Source of the DNA: an uncultured Porphyromonadaceae bacterium
GTDB taxonomy: Bacteria; Bacteroidota; Bacteroidia; Bacteroidales; Muribaculaceae
Reading direction: 5' to 3'
Length of the DNA stretch: 10,947 nucleotides
NCBI GenBank assembly: GCA_947166165.1
Contig: CAMVDK010000094.1
Location: 1 to 10,947 of the forward strand
The position numbers were made by a program, and so were the translations under genes. Under the pieces are notes generated by a model that worked only from the letters and a program-made list of their open reading frames with translations, was not told the DNA's origin and searched no databases. Shown piece after piece: positions 1-7,346 of the stretch; position 1 is the first letter of the stretch; each line of letters starts with the position of its first letter.

Positions 1-1796
1 CGGGCCGTATCATGGAAGGCCGCCGCTGGAGCGACGGACTGCACCAGGCCGTGGAGGCCAAGGAGCACGTGAAGGTGCAGGCCGCCACCCAGACGTACGC
101 CACCATCACCCTGCAGAACTACTTCCGCATGTACCACAAGCTGGCCGGTATGACCGGTACGGCCGAGACCGAGGCCGGCGAGTTCATGGACATCTACAAG
201 CTCGACGTGGTCACCATCCCCACCAACAAGCCCGTGATCCGCAACGACATGCCCGACCGCGTGTACAAGACCACCAACGAGAAGTTCAACGCGGTGATCG
301 AGGAAATCGAGAATATGCGCAACAGCGGGCGGCCGGTGCTGGTGGGTACCACCTCGGTCGACATCAGCGAGAAACTCAGCCGCATGCTCAACCTGCGCCA
401 CATTCCCCACCAGGTGCTCAACGCCAAGCTGCACCAGAAGGAGGCCGACATCGTGGCCCAGGCCGGACGGCAAATCGACGGCAAGGGTGTGGTGACCATC
501 GCCACCAACATGGCAGGCCGTGGTACCGACATCAAGCTCTCGCCCGAGGTGAAAGCCGCCGGCGGTCTGGCCATCATCGGCACCGAGCGCCACGAGAGCC
601 GCCGCGTGGACCGCCAGCTGCGCGGCCGCGCCGGCCGTCAGGGCGACCCGGGCTCGAGCGTGTTCTTCGTCTCGTTCGAGGACAAGGTGATGCGCCTGTT
701 CGCCAGTGAGAAAATCGTCAAGATGCTCGACTTCCTCGGCCTCAAGGACGGCGAGGCCATCGAAGACCGCCGCGTGACCAACGCCATCGAGAACGCTCAG
801 AAACGCGTTGAGGAGAACAACTTCGGTGTGCGAAAGCACCTGCTCGAATACGACGACGTGATGAACGCGCAGCGCAAGGTGATCTACACCCGCCGCCACC
901 ACGCCCTCATCGGCGAGCGCATCGGCATCGACCTGATCAACACGCTCTACGACAGCGTGGAGGACATCGTGGCGCGCTACAGCACCGACGAGTTTGAAGA
1001 CTTCAAGATGGAGGTGCTCAAGACCTACGCCATCGAGCCTCCCTTCGAGGAAGAGACCTACCGCCGCACCGACGACAAGACCCAGGTGAGCATCCTCTAC
1101 GACGAGGTGCTCAAGGCCTTCAACCGCAAGACCGACCGCCTGGCCGAGGTGGCCAACCCCGTGATCCAGGACATCGTCAGGCAGCAGCAGGAGCAGGGCA
1201 TGGAGCCCCAGGGACTGATCCGCGTGCCCATCACCGACGGCAAGCGCGTGTTCGGCATCGTGGTCGACATCAAGGAGGCCTACGAAACGCAGTGCAAGTG
1301 CCTGACCAAGGCCTGGCAGAAGGCCGTGATGCTGCTCACCATCGACGAGAGCTGGAAGGAGCACCTGCGCGAGATGGATCAGCTGCGCCAGAGCGTACAG
1401 AACGCCAGCTACGAGCAGAAGGACCCGCTCGTGATCTACAAGGTGGAGTCGTTCAACATGTTCAAGGGCATGGTGGGCACGATGAACGCGAAGACCATCT
1501 CGATACTGATGCGTGGCCAGATTCCCGTGCAGCAGGAGCAGGAGCCGTCCGCCGCGCCCGTGAAGCAGCGCGACATGCCCCGCAAGCCGCAGCCGCGCTA
1601 CAGCGAGGGCCGTGGCGAGGAGGCCGCCAACGAGCGGCAGGCCCGCGAGAACATGCAGGCCTCGCGAGGCGCTTCGCGCGCTCCGCAGCGGCCCACCATG
1701 CCCATCGTCAACGGGCCCAAAATCGGTCGCAACGACCCCTGCCCCTGCGGCAGTGGCAAGAAGTACAAGCAGTGCCACGGTAAGGGAATCGTTTGA
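1..1796 (+). CDS. secA: Preprotein translocase ATPase SecA, C-terminal part (5' end outside window)
   Basis: SecA is the cytoplasmic ATPase that drives unfolded preproteins through the SecYEG channel. The reading frame is open from base 3 (GRIMEGRRWSDGLHQAVEAK), so the ATG at 12 is internal and the true start lies upstream. About 597 residues are visible, roughly the C-terminal half of a Bacteroidota SecA. Seen in order: GMTGTAETEAGEF (about bases 147-185); the second nucleotide-binding domain with helicase motifs TNMAGRGTDI (505-534) and QLRGRAGRQGDPGSS (615-659); the helical scaffold and wing region with LLEYDDVMNAQR; LTIDESWKEHLREMDQLRQ; a Pro/Arg/Glu-rich linker; and a C-terminal zinc finger CPCGSGKKYKQCH (1740-1778), the Cys-x-Cys-x8-Cys-His pattern that binds zinc and contacts SecB or the ribosome in other SecA proteins. 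All expected motifs are intact. Stop TGA at 1794-1796. Confidence 0.98.
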   Translation, partial: GRIMEGRRWSDGLHQAVEAKEHVKVQAATQTYATITLQNYFRMYHKLAGMTGTAETEAGEFMDIYKLDVVTIPTNKPVIRNDMPDRVYKTTNEKFNAVIEEIENMRNSGRPVLVGTTSVDISEKLSRMLNLRHIPHQVLNAKLHQKEADIVAQAGRQIDGKGVVTIATNMAGRGTDIKLSPEVKAAGGLAIIGTERHESRRVDRQLRGRAGRQGDPGSSVFFVSFEDKVMRLFASEKIVKMLDFLGLKDGEAIEDRRVTNAIENAQKRVEENNFGVRKHLLEYDDVMNAQRKVIYTRRHHALIGERIGIDLINTLYDSVEDIVARYSTDEFEDFKMEVLKTYAIEPPFEEETYRRTDDKTQVSILYDEVLKAFNRKTDRLAEVANPVIQDIVRQQQEQGMEPQGLIRVPITDGKRVFGIVVDIKEAYETQCKCLTKAWQKAVMLLTIDESWKEHLREMDQLRQSVQNASYEQKDPLVIYKVESFNMFKGMVGTMNAKTISILMRGQIPVQQEQEPSAAPVKQRDMPRKPQPRYSEGRGEEAANERQARENMQASRGASRAPQRPTMPIVNGPKIGRNDPCPCGSGKKYKQCHGKGIV

Positions 1797-1823
1797 ATCG
1801 CTAATAACCGACAACAACCACAC

Positions 1824-1851
1824 TGAGCCACGCCCGAACCGGCGCGGCTCA
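1824..1851 (+). other. Hairpin in the secA-DUF4421 gap
   Basis: TGAGCC (1824-1829) pairs with GGCTCA (1846-1851), followed after one A/C mismatch by CGCC (1831-1834) with GGCG (1841-1844), closing a six-base loop. No run of T follows (the next bases are CCAATAAAAC), so it is not a standard intrinsic terminator. It may be a weak 3' end for secA, an mRNA-stabilising stem, or a structured leader for the next gene, whose start is 20 bases further on. No convincing TAnnTTTG promoter was seen in this 75-bp gap, so readthrough from secA into the next gene is plausible. Confidence 0.45.
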
Positions 1852-1871
1852 CCAATAAAACTCGACCAGCA

Positions 1872-3134
1872 GTGAAACAGGTGCTCATCATCTTGGCCAT
1901 GATGGTTGCCGCCATGGCGGCAACCGCGGCCGCCACCGACAGCCCGGTGCCGGTGGCCGACCTGCCGGCGCTGGCGGCCGACACCGCGGCGGTCGACACC
2001 ACGGCGAAAACCGGCTCCAACTTCAAAGAGCTGAACGACTCGACGCTGAGCCGCATGAACAAGTTCCAGCAGCTTGGCTACCGCATACGCAAAGGCATCT
2101 ACGAAAAGATGAACGAGCCCTACGACACCGTGCGCGACAAAGGCTACTGGTTCCGCGCGCTCAAGCACGGCAAGGTGGACTTTACCGGAGGCACCATCAA
2201 GTACCCGAAATTCATCAACTTCTGCTACAAGACCTACAAGTGGGTCGACCGCGCCTTCAACAGCTACGACACGGCCTACGTGCGCGGCACGGGCAAGAAC
2301 TGGAAACTCATGCTCATGAGCAACCAGTGGCTCGACAGCTACACGGGCAAGCCCTTCGACCACATAGAGTCGGTGCTCAACAGCCACATCACGGCCAACC
2401 TGGGTGCGCAGCTGTCGTTCATGGCCGTGAGTGTGGGCTACACGGCCAGCATCACCAACATGCTGCAGCGCGAAAAGGTGTCGGAGAAAATCGACTTCTC
2501 GTTCACCTGCGCGCGCTTCACGGCCGAAGCCTACTACTACAACTACCGCGGCAAGACCAACGTGGAGCTCAAGCCTGAAGGCCAGCCACGAGAAAGAATC
2601 AAAGACTTCACCGGCTTGCACCGCAAGACCTATGGCCTGCATGCCTACTACTTCTTCAACAACAAGCGCTATGCGCAGGCGGCGGCCTACTGCTACTCGA
2701 AATACCAGCTGCGCAGCGCGGGCTCGCCGCTGGCAGGCTTCAACATCGAGCACCACGACATACAAATCAAGACCGACGAACTGCCGCCCCAAAGCAAGGA
2801 ATATGTGGCCGAGTTCGGTGCCCCACGATTCCTGTACAACGACTACTGCCTGATGCTAGGCTACGGCTACAACTTTGTGCTCGGCCGCAAGTGGCTGCTG
2901 AACTTGACCGCCACGCCCTCGTTCGGCTACCGGCAGATGCTCGAAACCCAGGTCGAAGACAAAGCATCGTCGTGGTCGGTCAACATGCGGGCGCGCATAG
3001 GGCTTGTCTACAACCACAAGCAGCTGTTTGCAGGCTTGCGAGGCTCGATCGACAACCACCGCTACCACTCCGAGAAGCACCAATTCATCTACACCATCTA
3101 CGACTTCACGCTGCTGGCCGGTATACGTTTCTGA
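1872..3134 (+). CDS. DUF4421-type outer-membrane beta-barrel protein
   Basis: This 420-residue protein resembles the Bacteroidota DUF4421 family, whose biochemical function is not established. The N-terminus MKQVLIILAMMVAAMAATAAA is a Sec signal peptide with cleavage near residue 21 and no lipobox cysteine. A variable, Ala/Thr-rich then charged segment follows (to about residue 130), then a region rich in alternating aromatic and polar residues: SYDTAYVRGTGKNWKLML, LGAQLSFMAVSVGYT, GLHAYYFFNNKRYAQAAAYCYS, SAGSPLAGF, LMLGYGYNFVLG, and a final strand YDFTLLAGIRF. The terminal Phe and aromatic alternation fit an outer-membrane barrel recognised by BamA. The start is GTG at 1872. It keeps the Lys of the signal peptide; the next in-frame ATG (1899) would leave no positive charge ahead of the hydrophobic core. 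It lies 75 bp after secA on the same strand and may share its transcript. The family call rests on pattern recognition, not on a search. Confidence 0.75.
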   Translation: MKQVLIILAMMVAAMAATAAATDSPVPVADLPALAADTAAVDTTAKTGSNFKELNDSTLSRMNKFQQLGYRIRKGIYEKMNEPYDTVRDKGYWFRALKHGKVDFTGGTIKYPKFINFCYKTYKWVDRAFNSYDTAYVRGTGKNWKLMLMSNQWLDSYTGKPFDHIESVLNSHITANLGAQLSFMAVSVGYTASITNMLQREKVSEKIDFSFTCARFTAEAYYYNYRGKTNVELKPEGQPRERIKDFTGLHRKTYGLHAYYFFNNKRYAQAAAYCYSKYQLRSAGSPLAGFNIEHHDIQIKTDELPPQSKEYVAEFGAPRFLYNDYCLMLGYGYNFVLGRKWLLNLTATPSFGYRQMLETQVEDKASSWSVNMRARIGLVYNHKQLFAGLRGSIDNHRYHSEKHQFIYTIYDFTLLAGIRF

Positions 3135-3232
3135 GGCGCATCGCCCGTCCAAATCTTATCGCCTCCCATCCCACCTCGGCGGCGCAACTGTGCTTCCGAC
3201 TGCGGCGTGTCTCTCGCCCACGGTGCACCTAA

Positions 3233-3251
3233 GGTGGGTTCTATAAATTGC
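3233..3251 (+). repeat. Left terminal inverted repeat of the fold-back element
   Basis: The 19-base sequence GGTGGGTTCTATAAATTGC is the exact reverse complement of 3390-3408. It is preceded directly by CTAA. Confidence 0.9.
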
Positions 3252-3389
3252 AAAAAAGTAATGAATTGTTTTGGCCGCATTGGGTTGCTTGCTGGCATCT
3301 TTTGTCTCAACTGCTTGAACCGTAGCCCGCTACTGCTTCGCGCAGCTTGAGCCAAAACCTGCTCAGCAATCAAGCCCAATTCGGCGCAA

Positions 3390-3408
3390 GCAATTTATAG
3401 AACCCACC
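3390..3408 (-). repeat. Right terminal inverted repeat of the fold-back element
   Basis: GCAATTTATAGAACCCACC is the exact reverse complement of 3233-3251. It is followed directly by CTAA. It ends 24 bases before the -33 element of the downstream promoter. Confidence 0.9.
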
Positions 3409-3432
3409 CTAACAACTTTTTGAGCCTGAATA

Positions 3433-3464
3433 CTTGCAGATTATTGATTTTTTGCCTACCTTTG
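3433..3464 (+). promoter_or_regulatory. Bacteroidota-type promoter of the BspA-dockerin pair
   Basis: The -7 box TACCTTTG (3457-3464) matches the Bacteroidota primary-sigma consensus TAnnTTTG at every fixed position. A -33 box CTTG (3433-3436, consensus TTTG) lies 20 bp upstream, within the usual 19-21 bp. Transcription would begin near 3470-3473, leaving a leader of about 43 bases before the ATG at 3515. Its location rules out the in-frame TTG at 3434 as a start codon. Confidence 0.8.
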
Positions 3465-3514
3465 CGGCAAATAAACAGCCATTATTCCTTTCTCGTTCCA
3501 AAAACCAAATTTCA

Positions 3515-5371
3515 ATGAAAAAATTGTTCACGCTTTGCAGTGTTGCCTTATTGATACTGGCGGCACAAGCCCAAACAGTGTTCACATCCGGCAAATTGCG
3601 CTATGAGGTGGTCAACGAGGCCAACCGATGGGTGCGCATCGTAGAAAAGAACCCGAGCAATCCCGACGACGCTTATCAGAACATCGCCACAGCCGACTTT
3701 TCGGCCACGGTCACCAATGGCGGTGTGGAATACACCGTGCTGGGCGTGGGTCCCGGCGCGTTTGCCAAAGGCTCGCTGTCGGAGAACACCGTCACACGCC
3801 TGCCCGAAGGATTCATCTACATCGACAATGGCGCCTTCGACGGCTGCACCGGCATCTCGCTGCGGTTGCCGTCAACGCTCACCATGCTGGCCCCCATGGC
3901 ACTGGGAGGCAACAAGTTCCGTTTCCTTGCCGTGGACGACAACAACCCCGAATTCAAGCGTATAGCGGTCACATCGCAGGGGCGCGACGTGTCGACCATC
4001 GTCAACAAGGCCGGCAACAAACTCATCGCTGTGGCGGGCAGCATGGTCATCAACTTCGACAATGGCACCACCTATGTGACTCAGTACACCGTTCCCGAGA
4101 CCATCACCGAAATCGGCGATTACGCCTTCTACAAGCATCCCAACTATACGCGCGTCACCATCCCGGCCTCGGTGACCCGGATTGGCGACGGCGCGTTCTA
4201 CAACTGCGAGCAACTCACCAGCGTCAGCCTGCCCAATCCCGACGTGGAACTGGGACTGTCGGTGTGGAGCTCGTGCTCCAACCTGACCAGCGTGAGCCTG
4301 CCGCAAGGCATGCAGAAGCTGGCGCGGCACGCCTTCTACATGTGCGGCCTGGAGAGCATCACCCTGCCCGAAGGCATGAAGAGTGTGGGATTCATGGCCC
4401 TGGCCAGCAACAACCTCAAAAACATCAACCTGCCCGGCACGCTGGAGCTGATTGACAGCTGCTGCTTCCAGAACAACACCGAGCTGGCCAGCGTCGACCT
4501 GAAAAACGTGCGCCAGCTCGACCAGTTTGCCTTCATGGGCTGCACGAGCCTGAAGACCTACACCTGCAACGGCCAGCTCGAGCACATCGGCTCGAGCGCG
4601 TTCTGCCGCACGGCCCTGGTCGACGCCCAGCTGCCCGAAGGGGTGAAGGTGATGGACGGCAACGTGTTCTTCCGGACCACCTCGCTGCAGACCATCACCA
4701 TCCCCAGCACCGTGGAGACCATCGATTTCACGCCCATCGTCGGGTGCACAGCGGTGAAACGCATCGAGGTGGCCGAGGGCAGCAGCCATTTCGCCGAATT
4801 GGACAGCTGCCTGTATGAGGTGGACGAGAACGGCCGGCCGTGGCGGCTGGTTGCCGTGCCTTCGGCCCGCGTCAACAAGGTGCTGCGCGTGGCCGACGGC
4901 GTGACCGAAATCGGCCGACAGGCAGCGCGCGAAGTGGCGCTCACCGAAGCCTATCTGCCAGCGAGCACGAGCGTATTGCAGTCCAGCGCTTTCAGCAGCG
5001 TCACCACGCTCACCGCCATCACCTGTCTGGCCACCGTGCCGCCGACGTGCGACCAAAGCGCTTTTGCCACCGACATCTACGCCACCGCCACGCTCCGCGT
5101 GCCGATGCGCGCCCTGGAAGACTACCAGAACGCTGAGGTGTGGAAAGAGTTCCAGCACATCGAGGGCATCGACACCGGCCAGGAGCCGGGTGTGCCGGGC
5201 GACATGAACGGCGACGGCAACGTCGACATCGAGGACGTGAACCTGCTCATCAACCTCATCCTCGACAAAATCACGCCCGAGCAGCTGCAAGGCGACGCCG
5301 ACCTCGACGGCAGCGGCACCGCCGACGTGGCCGACGTCAACCTGCTCATCAACATGATTCTGACACAATGA
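3515..5371 (+). CDS. Secreted BspA-like leucine-rich repeat protein with dockerin-like C-terminus (copy 1)
   Basis: This is a predicted exported 618-residue protein. Residues 1-19 are a Sec signal peptide (MKKLFTLCSVALLILAAQA, cleavage at AQA|Q) with no lipobox. Residues about 75-500 are irregular BspA/Treponema-type LRRs (LRR_5-like), with repeated units such as ITEIGDYAF, VTRIGDGAFYNCEQLTSVSLP and LPEGMKSVGFMAL. Residues about 500-550 (TCLATVPPTCDQSAF ... LRVPMRALEDYQNAEVWKEF) match the strand-rich closing unit common in Bacteroidales BspA proteins. Residues 559-618 form a dockerin-type domain with two EF-hand-like loops: D563-x-N-x-D567 with D574, and D596-x-D-x-S600 with D607, each followed by a DVNLLIN-type helix. 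BspA relatives bind host or neighbour-cell proteins; whether this one does is inference. The ATG at 3515 is chosen because it opens the signal peptide and lies downstream of the promoter. No type IX secretion C-terminal domain was recognised. Confidence 0.88.
   Translation: MKKLFTLCSVALLILAAQAQTVFTSGKLRYEVVNEANRWVRIVEKNPSNPDDAYQNIATADFSATVTNGGVEYTVLGVGPGAFAKGSLSENTVTRLPEGFIYIDNGAFDGCTGISLRLPSTLTMLAPMALGGNKFRFLAVDDNNPEFKRIAVTSQGRDVSTIVNKAGNKLIAVAGSMVINFDNGTTYVTQYTVPETITEIGDYAFYKHPNYTRVTIPASVTRIGDGAFYNCEQLTSVSLPNPDVELGLSVWSSCSNLTSVSLPQGMQKLARHAFYMCGLESITLPEGMKSVGFMALASNNLKNINLPGTLELIDSCCFQNNTELASVDLKNVRQLDQFAFMGCTSLKTYTCNGQLEHIGSSAFCRTALVDAQLPEGVKVMDGNVFFRTTSLQTITIPSTVETIDFTPIVGCTAVKRIEVAEGSSHFAELDSCLYEVDENGRPWRLVAVPSARVNKVLRVADGVTEIGRQAAREVALTEAYLPASTSVLQSSAFSSVTTLTAITCLATVPPTCDQSAFATDIYATATLRVPMRALEDYQNAEVWKEFQHIEGIDTGQEPGVPGDMNGDGNVDIEDVNLLINLILDKITPEQLQGDADLDGSGTADVADVNLLINMILTQ
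5145..5341 (+). repeat. Dockerin-cassette repeat, copy 1
   Basis: These 197 bases align without gaps to 7031-7227 (offset 1886) with six mismatches counted directly. The last 97 bases (5245-5341) are identical. They encode the end of the LRR closing unit, a short Gly/Pro/Glu linker, and most of the two-loop dockerin-like domain. Confidence 0.9.
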
Positions 5372-5397
5372 ATTATTTTCCCAAAATCATAACCAAC

Positions 5398-7257
5398 ATG
5401 AAAAAATCATTCTTACTTCTCACCACTCTTTTCCTATCGCTGGCAGCCACAGCGCAGGAGGATCTGCCCTCGTTCACCGTGGGCAAGATTCGCTACCAGA
5501 TTGTCGACGAGGCCCAGCACTGGGCGCAAGTCACCAGTCCGGCCAGTGGCCATTATCAAGGCATCACCTCGAGCGACATGGCCTCGACGGTGACCTACAA
5601 CGGTGTTGACTACACCGTCTACGGTATCGGGCCGGGAGCGTTTGTTGATGCCACAGTGACTGGACTGCTCACGCTGCCCGATGGACTGATTTACATCGAC
5701 AACGGGGCCTTCGACGGTGCCGGCGGCGACGGAAGCGGAATCCGCATTCCCAACTCCATGCAGTTTATCTCCGACATCGCCTTTGTGAACAACCGATTCG
5801 GCATCATCACCTGCCGCGACGCCAACCCCTATTTTTCGCGCATCGACTTCACGGAGCAGATGGGAAGCACGATGTTTGCCCTGGCCAACAAGGAAGGCAA
5901 CAAGCTGCTGGCTTTCCCTGGCCAGAAAATGCTCAGTTCGGTCGGCGATGGCACCTATGTGACACGGGTGACCATTCCCGAACAAATCACCGAGATTGGC
6001 GCCTACGCCTTCCACGGCAACTCCAAGCTGACCAACGTCACCTTCCACGAAGGCATCGTCAAAATCGGCGACCACGCCTTTGCCAACTGCAAAAAGCTCA
6101 CCAGTGTGCAACTGCCGAGCGGAAGCGTGGAGCTGGCCGGCTACGTGTGGAGCGGCTGCGACAATGTGGCCAGCGTGAGCCTGCCCCAGGGCATCAAGCT
6201 GGGCAATCACGACTTTTACTGCTGCTCGATCGAGAACCTCACCGTGCCCGAAGGAGTGACGGTGGTGCCCATGATGTGCTTTGCCGGCAACGAACTCAAG
6301 AGCCTGAGCCTGCCCAGCACGCTGGAGTGCATCGACAGCTGCGGCTTCCAGAACAACCCCGACCTGCACAGCGTCGACCTCAAGAACGTGAAGCGCCTCG
6401 AGCACTTCGCCTTCATGGGCTGCACCGGCCTGACGTCGTACACCTGCAATGGCCAGCTGGAGTACCTCTCCACCACCGTGTTCTGCAACACCGGCCTCAC
6501 CGACGCCATGCTGCCCGAAGGGCTGAAATTCATGGACGGCAACGTGTTCTTCAGCACCAACTCGCTGCAGACCATCACCATTCCCAGCACGGTGGAAACC
6601 GTCGCCTACAACCCCATCACCAAATGCCCGAACGTGAAGCGCGTGCAGGTGGCCGAGGGCAACACCCACTACGCCGAAATCGACAGCTGCCTGTATGAAA
6701 TCAACGCGTCGGGCGCTCCGGTGCGCCTGGTGTCGGTGCCGCAAGGCCGCATCAACAAGGTGCTCACCGTGCCCAACGGCGTGACGGTGGTTGCGCGCCA
6801 GGCCGCCCGCACCGTGGAGCTCACCGAAATCTACCTGCCCGCCAGCGTGCAGGAGCTGGAGCCCAGCGCGTTCAGCACCATCACCGCCACCACCCGGGTG
6901 ACCTGCATGGCCGCGGAGCCGCCCGCGCTGGGCGAAGGCGGCGCGTTCTTCAGCGCCGAGGTGTTTGCCAACGCCACGCTCTATGTGCCCCTGGCATCGG
7001 TCGAGAAATACAAGGCGGCCGCTGGCTGGCAAGAGTTCCAGCACATCGAGGGCATCGACACAGGCGAGGAGCCGGGCGTGCCGGGCGACCTGAACGGCGA
7101 CGGCAACGTCGACATCGAGGATGTGAACCGGCTCATCAACCTCATCCTCGACAAAATCACGCCCGAGCAGCTGCAAGGCGACGCCGACCTCGACGGCAGC
7201 GGCACCGCCGACGTGGCCGACGTCAACAATCTCATCAACCTCATCCTGAACCAGTAA
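5398..7257 (+). CDS. Secreted BspA-like leucine-rich repeat protein with dockerin-like C-terminus (copy 2)
   Basis: This is a tandem paralogue of the preceding gene, 619 residues from this start, collinear with it along its whole length. Signal peptide MKKSFLLLTTLFLSLAATA|Q (residues 1-19, no lipobox). LRR units run from about residue 75 to 500, with blocks shared with copy 1 such as YIDNGAFDG, TITIPSTVET and FAFMGCT. The closing unit is at about 500-550. The dockerin-like domain (560-619) has loops D564-x-N-x-D568/D575 and D597-x-D-x-S601/D608. The ATG at 5398 begins a clean signal peptide 26 bases after the copy 1 stop. An in-frame ATG at 5368 overlaps that stop (ATGA) and would add MNYFPKIITN; it is less likely because it puts polar sequence before the signal peptide, but it could help translational coupling. 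No separate promoter is seen, so the two genes are probably one operon ending at the terminator at 7279. No type IX sorting domain was recognised. Confidence 0.87.
   Translation: MKKSFLLLTTLFLSLAATAQEDLPSFTVGKIRYQIVDEAQHWAQVTSPASGHYQGITSSDMASTVTYNGVDYTVYGIGPGAFVDATVTGLLTLPDGLIYIDNGAFDGAGGDGSGIRIPNSMQFISDIAFVNNRFGIITCRDANPYFSRIDFTEQMGSTMFALANKEGNKLLAFPGQKMLSSVGDGTYVTRVTIPEQITEIGAYAFHGNSKLTNVTFHEGIVKIGDHAFANCKKLTSVQLPSGSVELAGYVWSGCDNVASVSLPQGIKLGNHDFYCCSIENLTVPEGVTVVPMMCFAGNELKSLSLPSTLECIDSCGFQNNPDLHSVDLKNVKRLEHFAFMGCTGLTSYTCNGQLEYLSTTVFCNTGLTDAMLPEGLKFMDGNVFFSTNSLQTITIPSTVETVAYNPITKCPNVKRVQVAEGNTHYAEIDSCLYEINASGAPVRLVSVPQGRINKVLTVPNGVTVVARQAARTVELTEIYLPASVQELEPSAFSTITATTRVTCMAAEPPALGEGGAFFSAEVFANATLYVPLASVEKYKAAAGWQEFQHIEGIDTGEEPGVPGDLNGDGNVDIEDVNRLINLILDKITPEQLQGDADLDGSGTADVADVNNLINLILNQ
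7031..7227 (+). repeat. Dockerin-cassette repeat, copy 2
   Basis: Second copy of the 197-base near-identical block at 5145-5341; 7131-7227 is base-for-base identical to 5245-5341. Gene regions further upstream differ much more. Confidence 0.9.
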
Positions 7258-7278
7258 TCATCCATCACCGTCAAACGC

Positions 7279-7316
7279 GCGAGCCGCCGTCCCCACACGG
7301 ACAGCGGCTCGCTTTT
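7279..7316 (+). terminator. Intrinsic terminator of the BspA-dockerin operon
   Basis: GCGAGCCGC (7279-7287) pairs with GCGGCTCGC (7304-7312). After one C/A mismatch, GTCC (7289-7292) pairs with GGAC (7299-7302) around a CCACAC loop. TTTT follows directly (7313-7316). It starts 22 bases after the stop codon of copy 2, a standard Rho-independent arrangement. Confidence 0.93.
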
Positions 7317-7346
7317 GCCTAAAAGTTGCAGTAATTCGTATGTTTA
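7314..7346 (+). promoter_or_regulatory. Possible promoter in the convergent gap
   Basis: TTTG (7314-7317), 21 bp, then TATGTTTA (7339-7346), which fits TAnnTTTG except for the last base. It would start a transcript near 7353 running to the hairpin at 7438-7497, a length of about 140 bases without a plausible protein. The TTTG overlaps the T-tract of the terminator, and the region is AT-rich, so chance is a real alternative. Confidence 0.25.

Larger units (their letters stand above)
3229..3412. mobile_element. MITE-like fold-back element with 19-bp inverted repeats and CTAA duplication
   Basis: GGTGGGTTCTATAAATTGC (3233-3251) is matched perfectly by its reverse complement at 3390-3408. Directly outside both repeats is the same tetranucleotide CTAA (3229-3232 and 3409-3412), as expected for a 4-bp target-site duplication. 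The interior is itself an imperfect palindrome: 3274-3326 pairs with 3329-3385 with scattered mismatches and small bulges around a GTAGC-CC-GCTAC apex. Examples are GCCGxATTGGG near the base and TTTTGxCTCAA near the tip. One asymmetric interruption of about 18 extra bases (AT-rich, 3252-3273) sits on the left arm. At 176 bp, with no transposase frame, it would need a transposase supplied in trans. Families that duplicate 4 bp, such as IS1380 and IS701, are candidates, but the parent is not identifiable here. Confidence 0.75.
3135..3514. other. Gene-free gap holding a fold-back element and a promoter
   Basis: No credible gene is seen in these 380 bases. The first ~95 bases after the DUF4421 stop show no clear terminator; only a small GGCG/CGCC stem is present just after the stop codon. 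Bases 3229-3412 form a MITE-like fold-back element with its target duplication, and 3433-3464 is the promoter of the following gene pair. The last 50 bases are an AT-rich leader without a Shine-Dalgarno sequence, as is usual in Bacteroidota. The element's interior has no open frame with recognisable protein content. Confidence 0.7.

Noticed and set aside
1292..2062. Overlapping frames at the secA 3' end (plus 1292-1783, minus 1598-2062, plus 1612-1875)
   Set aside because: They overlap the conserved SecA C-terminus in other frames and show Arg/Ala-rich shadow composition.
3434..3514. 27-residue N-terminal extension of copy 1 from TTG at 3434
   Set aside because: The -7 box at 3457-3464 lies inside it, and the ATG at 3515 opens a complete signal peptide.
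3872..5368. 498-codon open frame on the minus strand
   Set aside because: Antisense shadow of BspA-dockerin copy 1. The sequence is rich in His/Val/Gly/Ala and has no recognisable domain.
5434..7176. 580-codon open frame on the minus strand
   Set aside because: Antisense shadow of copy 2. Its resemblance to the antisense frame of copy 1 simply follows from the paralogy of the sense genes.
5145..7227. The two near-identical blocks as ends of a mobile element or a CRISPR-like array
   Set aside because: They are in-frame protein-coding repeats at matching positions of two paralogous genes. There is no short regular spacing or terminal structure.
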